A stretch of 64,000 nt of DNA, taken from Thalassobius sp965218685 (lineage in GTDB: Bacteria; Pseudomonadota; Alphaproteobacteria; Rhodobacterales; Rhodobacteraceae). A program made the position numbers and the translations under genes. A model generated the notes under the pieces. The model was not told the origin of the DNA and did not search any database. It saw only the letters and a list, made by a program, of their open reading frames with translations. Location: positions 496,001-560,000 of the forward strand of contig NZ_OZ244657.1 of assembly GCF_965218685.1 (NCBI RefSeq), given 5' to 3'. Position 1 is the first letter of the stretch, and each line of letters starts with the position of its first letter. This document shows positions 19,516 to 30,156 of this stretch, piece by piece.

Positions 19516-20115
19516 TCACGCCCTTCGTTGCCGACTCGCGGGCAAACGCAGTCGCAGAAGTAACAGGCCAGTGATTCCCATCAGGTAGAGCACCGGCTCC
19601 AATTGGATGCCCTTGCGCAGCATTACGAAGTGGACGCCCGCCAGCAGGACCACCGGATAGGTTAGCCTGTGCAACTTGCGCCATCCCCGACCCAGCCAGC
19701 GGACTGAGGCATTGTTCGAGGTTACGGCCAGGGGAACCGCCAACACCAAGGCCAACATCCCGACGGTGATATAGGGCCGCTTTAGGATATCCGCCCAGAT
19801 CCGCGCCAGCGTACCCTGATCCAGAACCGCCCAGACCAGCAGATGCGCCAACACGAAGAAGAAGGCCGTCACACCGATCGCCCGCCGAAACTTTAGCAGG
19901 TTCAATCCGGTGAAGCGGCGCAGCGGGCTGACTGACAGGCCAATGACCAGCAGGATCAGAGCACAGATGCCGTATTCATGTTCAAGTGTCTGGATCGGCT
20001 CGACCCCCAGACGTCCGGTAAGCCCCTGCCAGAACAACAGGGCCGCCCAAGCGACACCGCCCATATAGATCGACCAAGCCGGCAAGCGGCGCAGTAACTG
20101 GTTAACGTGGTTCAT
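19516..20115 (-). CDS. msrQ: MsrQ, heme-binding membrane subunit of the MsrPQ methionine sulfoxide reductase
   Basis: The product has 199 residues with about six hydrophobic helices, including ALLFWQGLTG, ICALILLVIGLSVSPL, AFFFVLAHLLVWAV, VGMLALVLAVPLAV and YPVVLLAGVHFVML. Histidines in VLAHLL, KLHRLTYP and AGVHFV are the expected heme ligands of this YedZ/ferric-reductase-like family. It passes electrons from the quinone pool to MsrP. It lies immediately downstream of msrP, with the stop and start sharing a base, so both are translated from one message. Confidence 0.92.
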   Translation of the reverse strand: MNHVNQLLRRLPAWSIYMGGVAWAALLFWQGLTGRLGVEPIQTLEHEYGICALILLVIGLSVSPLRRFTGLNLLKFRRAIGVTAFFFVLAHLLVWAVLDQGTLARIWADILKRPYITVGMLALVLAVPLAVTSNNASVRWLGRGWRKLHRLTYPVVLLAGVHFVMLRKGIQLEPVLYLMGITGLLLLRLRLPASRQRRA

Positions 20116-21017
20116 CAGAAGTTCTTGGCCAGATCCATGCCCTTGTAAAGCGAGGCAACCTGGGACTCGTACCCATTGAACATAAGCGTGTCCTGCCGGC
20201 GCGAGAACAGCCCTCCTCCGACCACCCTTTCGGATGCTTGCGACCAGCGCGGGTGATCCACCTTGGGATTCACATTGCTATAAAAGCCATACTCCCGCGG
20301 GATAAGCTTGTTCCAACTGGTAGGAGGCCGGCGATCCGTCAGCGTAATACGCACCACGGACTTGATCGACTTGAACCCATATTTCCACGGCACCACCAGA
20401 CGGATCGGCGCCCCATTCTGTTTGGGCAGGTCTTTGCCATACAGCCCCGTTGCCATGATCGTCAGCGGATGGCGGGCCTCGTCCAGTCGCAGACCTTCGA
20501 CATAGGGCCAGTCAATCGTAGAGAATTTTTGCCCGCGCATTTCATCGGGCCGGTACAGCGTTTCGAATGCAACGTATTTGGCACTGTCCTGAACGCCGGC
20601 CATGTCCAACAGGTCAGAAAGCTCGAATCCGTTCCAAGGGATGACCATCGACCAGGCCTCGACACAGCGGAAACGATAGATGCGTTCCTCGATCGTCATC
20701 TTGGACAGGATATCACCCAAGGCATATTCGCCGGGGCGATCCACCATCCCGTCAATCTTTATCGTCCAGGGCGAGGTCGTCAGCGCCGAGGCATAGCGCG
20801 CCGGATCTTCTTTCCCGGTGCCGAATTCATAGAAGTTGTTGTAGTTGGTGATGTCGTCCCAACTGTTGGGGGTCAATCCTTGGCTGGCTTGGGCCTGTCC
20901 CGCGATACCGGCCAGTCCTACCCCTGCCAGACCCGCCATGATCTGGCGACGGTTCATATAGATATGTTCGGGCGTTATGTCTGCCCGACTCAGGTCATTC
21001 GTCCAACGATGCGCCAT
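20115..21017 (-). CDS. msrP: MsrP, periplasmic molybdopterin methionine sulfoxide reductase catalytic subunit
   Basis: The product has 300 residues. The start giving MAHRWTNDLSRADITPEH is supported by GAGGG seven bases upstream; the longer frame is not. A twin-arginine export signal follows (MNRRQIMAGLAGVGLAGIAG). The oxidoreductase molybdopterin domain carries the cofactor Cys in YRFRCVEAWSMVIPW and the WKYGFKSIKS segment typical of YedY/MsrP. Role: repair of oxidised methionines in periplasmic proteins. It is paired with msrQ. Confidence 0.93.
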   Translation of the reverse strand: MAHRWTNDLSRADITPEHIYMNRRQIMAGLAGVGLAGIAGQAQASQGLTPNSWDDITNYNNFYEFGTGKEDPARYASALTTSPWTIKIDGMVDRPGEYALGDILSKMTIEERIYRFRCVEAWSMVIPWNGFELSDLLDMAGVQDSAKYVAFETLYRPDEMRGQKFSTIDWPYVEGLRLDEARHPLTIMATGLYGKDLPKQNGAPIRLVVPWKYGFKSIKSVVRITLTDRRPPTSWNKLIPREYGFYSNVNPKVDHPRWSQASERVVGGGLFSRRQDTLMFNGYESQVASLYKGMDLAKNF

Positions 21018-21111
21018 GTGTCCCTCTTCATTCCGTTTGAACAAAGATAGGCCGGCCCATGCGGACCGGCCAACCAACAGAATCTCACGACTGCGTGCCC
21101 GGACTGTAACG

Positions 21112-22593
21112 TTAGGTCCCGAAGCTGGGCCGGATCTTGTTCAGCGGGATCGAGTCGCCATTCGACTGGACGATCCGAACATGGCGCCGACGCATCAGGC
21201 GCGGTTCGGCCACACCAACCGAGTGGGCGATGATTTCGACCTCTTTGATGACCGAGGTCGCATAGTTCGCCACCTTCTTCCACTTATCCTCGACCACCAG
21301 TCCCCGTTGCAGATGCGGATCGTGCGTGGTGATGCCGGTCGGGCAGGTATTCTTGTTGCACTTCAACGCCTGAATACAGCCAAGCGAGAACATGAACCCC
21401 CGCGCCGAGACCACAAAGTCCGCGCCCGCGCAGATGGCCCAAGCTACATCGCCGGGGTTCACCAGCTTGCCGCTGGCAATGATGCGAATGCGGTCCTTAA
21501 GCCCATACCGGTCCCGCAAATCAACGATCCGCAGCAACGCCTCGCGCAGAGGCATGCCAACCAGGTCAATCAGAGGCATGGGCGCTGCGCCAGTTCCGCC
21601 CTCGCCACCATCAATGGTGATGAAATCCGGTGCGCAATCGGCGCCACGCTTCTGAATCAACTCGAACATCTCTTCCCATGCGTCCGACGAACCGATCACT
21701 GTCTTGAAGCCACACGGCTTCCCCGAAACCTCACGGATGTGACCAATCATGTCCAGAAGGTCGCCAAAGCAGTCAATCTCGGCGTGACGATTGGGTGAGA
21801 TGCTGTCCTTGCCCATCGGCACACCGCGAATTTTCGAGATCTGCTCGTCGATCTTCTCGGCTGGCAGAATGCCGCCCTTGCCGGGTTTGGCGCCCTGAGC
21901 CAGCTTCAGCTCGAACATCTTGATCTGGGGATGGTTGGCGACCTCGCGCAATTTATCGTCGTTCAGGTTCCCCTCTTCGTCCCGCACACCGTATTTCGCG
22001 GTGCCGATCTGATAGACCAGATCGCACCCCCCCTTCAGGTGAAAAGGCGACATGCCGCCTTCGCCGGTGTTCAGCCAGACGCCCGCGCGTGCGGCCCCAC
22101 GGCTCAGCGCCTCGACAGCGGGGCGCGAGATCGCACCATAGCTCATCCCCGAAATATTAAAGATCGACTTGGCCCGGTATGGAATCGCTGCGGTCGGGCC
22201 GATGATCATCGGCTTGGTCGCGGCGAATTCGTCATCCAGCGGCGGGAAAACCGCGTTCACAAAGATCGGCGTCCCCGGAATAGTCAGGTTACGGGTCGAG
22301 CCAAAAGCCACGGTATTCCCCTTGCCCGAAGTCGAATGATACACCCAATCGCGCTGCGCCCGGTTAAAGGGCATCTCCTCGCGGTCCATGGCAAAGAAAT
22401 ACTGCCTGAAAAACTCGCCCAGCGTGGTAAACAAGTGGCGAAAACGGCCAATCACCGGATAGTTTCGCCGGATCGCATCCCCCGTTTGCGTCTTGTCAGC
22501 AATATACAGGAACAGCGCAATAAGCGACGCCGCCCCCAAAACCAGAACAAATAGCAACGCCAGAACGATTAAAACATTCAACGCGAAGGTCAT
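21112..22593 (-). CDS. FMN-binding glutamate-synthase-family protein, membrane-anchored
   Basis: The product has 493 residues with one N-terminal membrane helix (about 4-30). It is followed by the central FMN-binding domain of glutamate synthase: GMSYGAISRPAVEALSRGA, GGEGGTGAAPMPLIDLVG, and the iron-sulfur cysteine segment CIQALKCNKNTCPTG. It lacks the glutaminase domain and the large GltB scaffold, so it is not a complete glutamate synthase; stand-alone members are widespread and mostly uncharacterised. The start is the ATG with AAGGAAGATGTG upstream. It is 95 bp upstream of msrP on the same strand, so co-transcription is possible. Confidence 0.85.
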   Translation of the reverse strand: MTFALNVLIVLALLFVLVLGAASLIALFLYIADKTQTGDAIRRNYPVIGRFRHLFTTLGEFFRQYFFAMDREEMPFNRAQRDWVYHSTSGKGNTVAFGSTRNLTIPGTPIFVNAVFPPLDDEFAATKPMIIGPTAAIPYRAKSIFNISGMSYGAISRPAVEALSRGAARAGVWLNTGEGGMSPFHLKGGCDLVYQIGTAKYGVRDEEGNLNDDKLREVANHPQIKMFELKLAQGAKPGKGGILPAEKIDEQISKIRGVPMGKDSISPNRHAEIDCFGDLLDMIGHIREVSGKPCGFKTVIGSSDAWEEMFELIQKRGADCAPDFITIDGGEGGTGAAPMPLIDLVGMPLREALLRIVDLRDRYGLKDRIRIIASGKLVNPGDVAWAICAGADFVVSARGFMFSLGCIQALKCNKNTCPTGITTHDPHLQRGLVVEDKWKKVANYATSVIKEVEIIAHSVGVAEPRLMRRRHVRIVQSNGDSIPLNKIRPSFGT

Positions 22594-22708
22594 CACATCT
22601 TCCTTTTGATATACGTCAATGTGCACAACAAAGGTAAGTGTCAGGTTAAGCTTTATACCATTCGCCCGCACAATCGGGCCGACCCTAACATCCGGAGGAG
22701 AATATACA

Positions 22709-23152
22709 ATGAAAGCTCTTGCACTGGCGGCAGGAATTGTCATGGCCGCAGGCAGCGCCATGGCGGACGGCCTGGTCAGCTATACAACGGACGAAGCCTT
22801 TGATGATGTCGTGTTCGGGCTTGAAAGTGCCATCCTGGACCAGGGGCTGGTGATCGACGGCACCTCGCATGTTGGCGACATGCTGGAACGTACACGAGCG
22901 GATGTCGGATCGGATATCACCGTGTTCATCAAGGCAGATATCTATTCCTTCTGCTCGGCCAACCTGTCGCGCAAGGTGATGGAGGCCGATCCGATGAATA
23001 TCCGTTTCTGCCCCTATGACATTTTCGTCGCCCAGATGCCCGATAATCCCGATCAGACTATCATCGGCTATCGTGAATTCCCCGAAGGCCCGATGCAGGA
23101 GGTCCAGGCCCTTCTGGATAGCATCGCCCGCACGGCCATCGGGATGGAGTAA
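22709..23152 (+). CDS. DUF302-family secreted protein
   Basis: The product has 147 residues. The ribosome site GGAGGAG precedes MKALALAAGIVMAAGSAMA, a signal peptide. The mature domain has the DUF302 pattern (YTTDEAFDDVVFGLESAILD, MLERTR, then IRFCPYDIFVAQMPDNP). Two cysteines (FCSANL, RFCPYD) are present. Function of the family is unknown, though members are often found near thiol/redox genes. It is divergent from the FMN protein gene, with 115 bp between starts. Confidence 0.78.
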   Translation: MKALALAAGIVMAAGSAMADGLVSYTTDEAFDDVVFGLESAILDQGLVIDGTSHVGDMLERTRADVGSDITVFIKADIYSFCSANLSRKVMEADPMNIRFCPYDIFVAQMPDNPDQTIIGYREFPEGPMQEVQALLDSIARTAIGME

Positions 23153-23158
23153 AGGAAC

Positions 23159-23180
23159 GGCCCGGCAGTTCTGCCGGGCC
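23159..23180 (+). terminator. Rho-independent terminator after the DUF302 gene
   Basis: Arms GGCCCGGCAG and CTGCCGGGCC around TT are followed by TTCTTT on the plus strand, seven bases after the stop. It may also serve the convergent qorB. Confidence 0.85.
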
Positions 23181-23187
23181 TTCTTTA

Positions 23188-24051
23188 TCAGGCCAAAACG
23201 TCGGCCAGCGTGTCCTGCCACGGCGTGGTAGGTCGGCCAATCAGGGCGCTCAGCGTCTTGCCATTCTCTTCCAGCGCACCTTTCGACGCGCCGACATCCG
23301 AATCCGCTAGCACAGCCGCGAACCCTTCGGGCAGACCAGCCTGCACCAGTGCGCCAGCGTAATCTGCTTCGGGCAGGTCTGTATAGGCGATCGGTTTGCC
23401 CGCCAGTTTCGTGGTTTCCTGGGCCAGGTCATTCAGCGAATAGGACGCGTCGCCTGCCAGTTCATAAACCTTCCCGGCCTGCGCATCGTCCGAGGTCAGA
23501 ACAGCCGCCGCAGCCGCCGCATAATCAGCACGAGCAGCGCCCGAAATCCGGCCCTCTCCGATCGAGCCGATATAAGTGCCGTGCTCGATCGCCATTCCGG
23601 CGGTGCCCACGTTGTTTTCCGTATACCAGCCGTTGCGCAGCAGCACATGGGGCACACCGCTTTCGGCCAGATACGCCTCGGTTTCCACATGCTCGGCGGC
23701 CAGCGCCAGGGGCGAACTGTTGGCGCGCAGCAAGCTGGTATAGGCGATCAGCGACACGCCTGCGACCTTGGCCGCATCAATCACATTGCGATGCTGGGGC
23801 GCACGCTGGCCGACCTCGGACGAGGAGATCAGCAGCAGTTTTTCGATCCCGTCCATCGCGGCGCTCAGCGCGGCGGGGTCGGTGTAGTCGCCCATCCGCG
23901 CGGTCACGCCCAGAGCCTCGATCTCTGCGGCGGCTTCGGGGCGGCGCACAAGCGCGGCGATCTGGTCAGCAGGGGTGGTTTTCAGCAGTTCGGTCAGAAC
24001 CAGTTTGCCCAGCTGTCCGCTGGCGCCGGTGATCAGGATGGTGGGGGCCAT
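23188..24051 (-). CDS. qorB: NAD(P)H-binding quinone oxidoreductase, QorB type
   Basis: The product has 287 residues of atypical SDR/NmrA-like fold. The dinucleotide motif is ILITGASGQLGKLV, followed by ALVRRPEAA for NADP phosphate binding; the mid region has LLISSSEVGQRAPQHRNVI and the substrate region LLRNGWYTENN, all close to the QorB/YtfG group. It reduces quinones two electrons at a time. GAAAGGAAG precedes the start. It diverges from an HxlR-type regulator, the same arrangement as E. coli ytfG-ytfH (qorB-qorR), so the neighbour is its likely redox-responsive repressor. Confidence 0.85.
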   Translation of the reverse strand: MAPTILITGASGQLGKLVLTELLKTTPADQIAALVRRPEAAAEIEALGVTARMGDYTDPAALSAAMDGIEKLLLISSSEVGQRAPQHRNVIDAAKVAGVSLIAYTSLLRANSSPLALAAEHVETEAYLAESGVPHVLLRNGWYTENNVGTAGMAIEHGTYIGSIGEGRISGAARADYAAAAAAVLTSDDAQAGKVYELAGDASYSLNDLAQETTKLAGKPIAYTDLPEADYAGALVQAGLPEGFAAVLADSDVGASKGALEENGKTLSALIGRPTTPWQDTLADVLA

Positions 24052-24074
24052 GGTGGCTTCCTTTCAGTCTACAA

Positions 24075-24093
24075 ATAAGATATGGTCTCTTAT
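24075..24093. promoter_or_regulatory. Candidate operator between qorB and the HxlR regulator
   Basis: The perfect dyad ATAAGA-N7-TCTTAT lies in the 82-bp gap between the divergent starts, 24 bp from qorB. HxlR proteins bind such short AT-rich dyads to control their own and the neighbouring gene. Confidence 0.5.
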
Positions 24094-24133
24094 CTAGACC
24101 GCATAATCGACTCGCGTAAGGAGGCACCTTTTC

Positions 24134-24583
24134 ATGCCCAGGTCACATACAGGTAACCCTCTGCCCACCGACGTTTTGCAGCGTTTCTGGTCCTGGAAGG
24201 GCGAGGAATTCGACAGCACCGCCTGCCCCGTCCGCGACGTTTTGGATCGGGTCAGTGAAAAATGGACGACCCTTTTACTGATCATTCTGGCCGAGGGGCC
24301 CAAGCGATTCTCGGAACTGCAGCGCGGAGTGCCGGACATCTCGAAACGGATGCTGACGCAAAGCCTGCGGAACCTGGAACGGGACGGGCTGATCTCGCGC
24401 TCGGTCTTTCCCACCAAACCGCCCAGTGTTGAATATGCCCTGACCGATATGGGGCACTCGTTCATGGCCCCGTTGGCGCATTTGCTGGATTGGGCAGACG
24501 GTCAGCATGACGCGATCCGCACCGCCCGCCATTCTTATGACGCCGCGCAAGAGCCCGCGAAAAGACTGATCCCCTACGCCTAA
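24134..24583 (+). CDS. HxlR-family transcriptional regulator
   Basis: The product has 149 residues with a single winged-helix domain. The family core is evident: a Cys-centred N-terminal segment (DSTACPVRDVLDRVSEKWT), LLLIILAEGPKRFSELQRGV, ISKRMLTQSLRNLERDGLI and VEYALTDMGHSF. The conserved Cys near residue 37 is the redox sensor in QorR/YodB relatives. AAGGAGG lies upstream of the start. Its divergent partner is qorB, so it probably represses that gene until oxidised by quinones or aldehydes. Confidence 0.88.
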   Translation: MPRSHTGNPLPTDVLQRFWSWKGEEFDSTACPVRDVLDRVSEKWTTLLLIILAEGPKRFSELQRGVPDISKRMLTQSLRNLERDGLISRSVFPTKPPSVEYALTDMGHSFMAPLAHLLDWADGQHDAIRTARHSYDAAQEPAKRLIPYA

Positions 24584-24585
24584 GA

Positions 24586-24613
24586 AAAAGCCCGCCGGTT
24601 AAGGCGGGCTTTT
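24586..24613. terminator. Bidirectional terminator between the HxlR gene and clpB
   Basis: The arms AAAAGCCCGCC and GGCGGGCTTTT lie between convergent stops, with A and T tracts on either side so it can work on both strands. Confidence 0.88.
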
Positions 24614-24616
24614 CAT

Positions 24617-27235
<2,619 letters not shown>

Positions 27236-27308
27236 GGTTCTCTCCTTTTACTAAGCGTCCGGTTTGCGATGCCCACCCATGCGGCACATCCTGTTTCGGA
27301 CCTTGCCC

Positions 27309-27342
27309 TATAGGTGGCAATTCCGCCTGCCCGCTTCAAGGG
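27309..27342 (-). promoter_or_regulatory. Heat-shock (RpoH-type) promoter of clpB
   Basis: On the minus strand CCCTTGAA (27342-27335) is followed after 17 bases by CCACCTATA (27317-27309), closely matching the sigma-32 consensus CCCTTGAA-N13..17-CCCCATNTA. The transcript start would be about 65 bases before the clpB ATG. Confidence 0.6.
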
Positions 27343-27433
27343 TTCCTCCCTGCGATTCGCGCAAATTTTCGCCCCTTGGAAACCCAAGCTTAACCGGCAC
27401 TTCCTTATGAAAAGATCATAAGGGGGCCACAGC

Positions 27434-27655
27434 ATGAATGTAACGGAACTTTCGGTTCGCCGCCTGCCCGGTCAGACAGATGATGGCAGCATCCAGGGGG
27501 TCGTGACAATCCAAACGGACGGCAAGCGTACATATATCCTTCTGTGCAGGGTTGCCTCGTGCGGTGACACGGGTCCGCGCGCTGCCCTGATCGATGAGGC
27601 GATGCGCCTTGTGTCGCGAATGCCTGAACACCGCAGAATGCGACAGGCCGGCTAG
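27434..27655 (+). CDS. Small hypothetical protein upstream of pyrF
   Basis: The product has 73 residues with no signal peptide and no domain I recognise. It has a good ribosome site (AAGGGGG, eight bases before ATG) and ends 59 bp before pyrF on the same strand, so the two may share a transcript. Two cysteines are present (LCRVASCGD). Real coding status is likely but not certain. Confidence 0.55.
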   Translation: MNVTELSVRRLPGQTDDGSIQGVVTIQTDGKRTYILLCRVASCGDTGPRAALIDEAMRLVSRMPEHRRMRQAG

Positions 27656-27714
27656 GCTTGACCCTTTGCCCCGATGGCGCGAAAAGGGCGCAACCCACAT
27701 ATAGGAGCGCCCAA

Positions 27715-28410
27715 ATGTCCGACGACCGCCTGATCGTAGCCCTCGACGTCCCCAATGTTCTGGCTGGGATGGACCTTGCCGAACAGCTGGGCGATGCCGT
27801 GTCTTTTTATAAAATCGGCCTTGGCATGCTGACCGGTGGCGGGCTGGCCCTGGCGAACGAGCTGAAGCAAGAGCACGGCAAGCGCATCTTTCTGGACATG
27901 AAGTTCTTTGACATCGGCGCCACAGTGGAACGCGCGGTGCGGGGCGTGGCGCAGTTCGACTTGGATTTCCTGACTGTACATGGAGATCCGCACGTGGTGC
28001 GCGCCGCCAAGGAAGGCGCTGGCGACAAGGACCTGAAAATCCTGGCGGTGACCATCCTGACCTCGCTGGACCGCGCTGACCTGGATGCGGGCCTGATCAA
28101 ACCCGGTGACGTCAAAGACCTGGTGCTTGAGCGCGCCGCAAAAGCACTCGAAGCTGGCGCAGATGGCGTGATCGCCAGCCCGCAAGAGGCCGCGTTGATC
28201 CGCGCTCTGCCCGAATCCAAAGGCCGCTTGATCGTCACCCCCGGCGTCCGCCCGACCGGGGCCGCCCTGGGCGATCAGAAACGCGTGGCCACCCCTGCGC
28301 AGGCGTTGGCGGATGGGGCTGATCACATCGTGGTGGGCCGCCCGATCTATGCCTCACCGAACCCGCGCAAATCGGCACTGGCGATCCTGGACGAAATCTC
28401 CAAGGTCTGA
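27715..28410 (+). CDS. pyrF: Orotidine 5'-phosphate decarboxylase
   Basis: Last step of de novo UMP synthesis. The product has 231 residues, typical of type 1 PyrF. The catalytic Lys-Asp array is in FLDMKFFDIGATV, preceded by RLIVALDVPN; phosphate binding is by VTPGVRP and DHIVVGRPIY. The start is the ATG after AGGAG, not the upstream in-frame start. It is convergent with the Nudix gene, stop to stop within 3 bp. Confidence 0.95.
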   Translation: MSDDRLIVALDVPNVLAGMDLAEQLGDAVSFYKIGLGMLTGGGLALANELKQEHGKRIFLDMKFFDIGATVERAVRGVAQFDLDFLTVHGDPHVVRAAKEGAGDKDLKILAVTILTSLDRADLDAGLIKPGDVKDLVLERAAKALEAGADGVIASPQEAALIRALPESKGRLIVTPGVRPTGAALGDQKRVATPAQALADGADHIVVGRPIYASPNPRKSALAILDEISKV

Positions 28411-28412
28411 AA

Positions 28413-28853
28413 TCAAGCTCTTTGCGACGATAGCGTTGCAAGGAAATCGGCCACCCGCGTTGCGAAATGCGGGATGGCACGGTCGTGGTTTAAGTAATCG
28501 GCAGGGGGCATCAGGGTCCAATATTGCCCCTCGTCTCCGAATTTCACATCCTGCGCCCGGTGCTCGGGCAGCATGGCCGCAAAGAACCACACCGGCTGGC
28601 CGTTGCTGGCGGTATAACGGCGACGCCAGATCAGTTCGGTCTTTTGAACAACCAGCCCCAGTTCCTCCTGGGTCTCGCGCAAGGCGCAATCTTCGGGGGT
28701 TTCCACCCCCTCGCGCCCGCCTCCGGGCAGGTCCAGATGCGCCGCCCAAGGCAAGCCAAGCGTGTCGTCGCGCATGATCACCGCCAACTGGCCACCAATG
28801 AACAGCGCCAGCTTGGCGCCTCGGAAATCTGTATCTTCGCTCATATGCGTCAT
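28413..28853 (-). CDS. Nudix hydrolase
   Basis: The product has 146 residues. The Nudix box is complete: GGGREGVETPEDCALRETQE then ELG, preceded by AHLDLPGG. These enzymes hydrolyse nucleoside diphosphates linked to another group; the substrate cannot be told. Translation may start three codons later (MSEDT). The gene is divergent from dinB with only about 28 bp between the predicted starts, so their promoters must overlap. Confidence 0.85.
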   Translation of the reverse strand: MTHMSEDTDFRGAKLALFIGGQLAVIMRDDTLGLPWAAHLDLPGGGREGVETPEDCALRETQEELGLVVQKTELIWRRRYTASNGQPVWFFAAMLPEHRAQDVKFGDEGQYWTLMPPADYLNHDRAIPHFATRVADFLATLSSQRA

Positions 28854-28881
28854 ATAGTAGGCCTGTCGCTACCTTCTATTC

Positions 28882-30156
28882 ATGTCACGAAACTCTGAAC
28901 AGATGCCAACACTGTGCCGAGACTGCCTGATTCCCTTCGATCATGGCCCCCGCTGCCCGTCCTGTCACGGGCGCAGGGTGATATCGCACCCTGAATTGTT
29001 CAATCTGTCCATCGCGCATATGGATTGTGACGCGTTCTATGCCAGCGTGGAAAAGCGCGACAACCCGGATCTGGCCGACAAGCCGGTGATCATCGGTGGG
29101 GGGCGGCGAGGCGTGGTATCGACCGCCTGCTATGTGGCGCGCATTCGCGGTGTGCGCTCGGCCATGCCGATGTTCCAGGCGCTGAAATTGTGCCCGGATG
29201 CGGTGGTCATCAAGCCCCGGATGCAGGTTTATGTCGAGGTCAGCCGTGCCATCCGCGCGATGATGGAAGAGATGACACCCTCGATCCAGCCCCTATCCCT
29301 GGACGAAGCCTTCCTTGACCTGACCGGAACCGAGCGTCTTCACGGTGTCCCCCCCGCGGTGATGCTGGCGCAACTGGTCAAACGGATGCGAGACGAACTG
29401 GGGGTGACAGGCTCGATTGGGCTGAGTCACAACAAATTCCTGGCCAAGGTGGCCTCGGACCTGGACAAGCCCAACGGTTTCTCGGTGATCGGTCAGGCCG
29501 AAACCGCCGATTTCCTGCGCGACAAACCGGTGCGTATGATCTGGGGCGTTGGCCAGGCCACGCAGGCCTCGCTGGAAAAGGCGGGAATTCGGACTTTTAC
29601 GGACCTTTTGCGCTGGGACCGGCAGGATTTGCATCTGCGTTTTGGGGCGATGGGCGACCGGCTGTGGCATCTGGCACGGGGTCAGGACCGGCGGCGTGTC
29701 TCGGCGCACGAGCCAATAAAATCGATCTCGAATGAAACCACGTTCTTTGAAGACACCTGGGACACCGACGTTCTGGACGGCCACCTGTGGCGCCTGTCGG
29801 AAAAGGTCGCCAGCCGCGCAAAGGCGCGCGAACTGGCCGGCCAAGTGGTGACCTTGAAACTGAAGCGCGCCGATCACCGCAGCCTGACCCGCCGTCAAAG
29901 CCAGCGTGAGCCTGTTCAACTGGCCGACACCATCTATCGTGCCGCGCGAGCGCTGTATGATCAGGTCGGAGACGAAGGCCCCTATCGCCTGATCGGAGTG
30001 GGCATCTCGAATTTGGCGCCTGAATCGCAGGCAGCCCTGGTCGGGGATCTGCTGGACCCGCAGGCCGAAACCCGAGGCCGCGCCGAACGCGCCACGGACG
30101 AGATCAGGCGCAAATTCGGCAAGGATGCCATCATGAAAGGGCGCGCACTGCGCTGA
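28882..30156 (+). CDS. dinB: DNA polymerase IV (DinB) with N-terminal zinc-finger-like extension
   Basis: The product is a 424-residue Y-family error-prone polymerase. The palm catalytic acids are in AHMDCDAFYASVE and SLDEAFLDL, the HhH/thumb region in RMIWGVGQATQASL, and the little-finger domain follows. Before the polymerase core, residues 12-28 form CxxC-N9-CxxC (CRDC, CPSC), a probable zinc ribbon not found in E. coli DinB. Start choice matters: the ATG at 28882 has no clear ribosome site, but both this ATG and the alternative at 28903 keep the cysteines. Convergent with the amidohydrolase gene, with no gap. Confidence 0.92.
   Translation: MSRNSEQMPTLCRDCLIPFDHGPRCPSCHGRRVISHPELFNLSIAHMDCDAFYASVEKRDNPDLADKPVIIGGGRRGVVSTACYVARIRGVRSAMPMFQALKLCPDAVVIKPRMQVYVEVSRAIRAMMEEMTPSIQPLSLDEAFLDLTGTERLHGVPPAVMLAQLVKRMRDELGVTGSIGLSHNKFLAKVASDLDKPNGFSVIGQAETADFLRDKPVRMIWGVGQATQASLEKAGIRTFTDLLRWDRQDLHLRFGAMGDRLWHLARGQDRRRVSAHEPIKSISNETTFFEDTWDTDVLDGHLWRLSEKVASRAKARELAGQVVTLKLKRADHRSLTRRQSQREPVQLADTIYRAARALYDQVGDEGPYRLIGVGISNLAPESQAALVGDLLDPQAETRGRAERATDEIRRKFGKDAIMKGRALR

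Noticed and set aside
28854..28900. LexA/SOS box for dinB
   Set aside because: I looked for the alphaproteobacterial GTTC-N7-GTTC element in the gap and found none.
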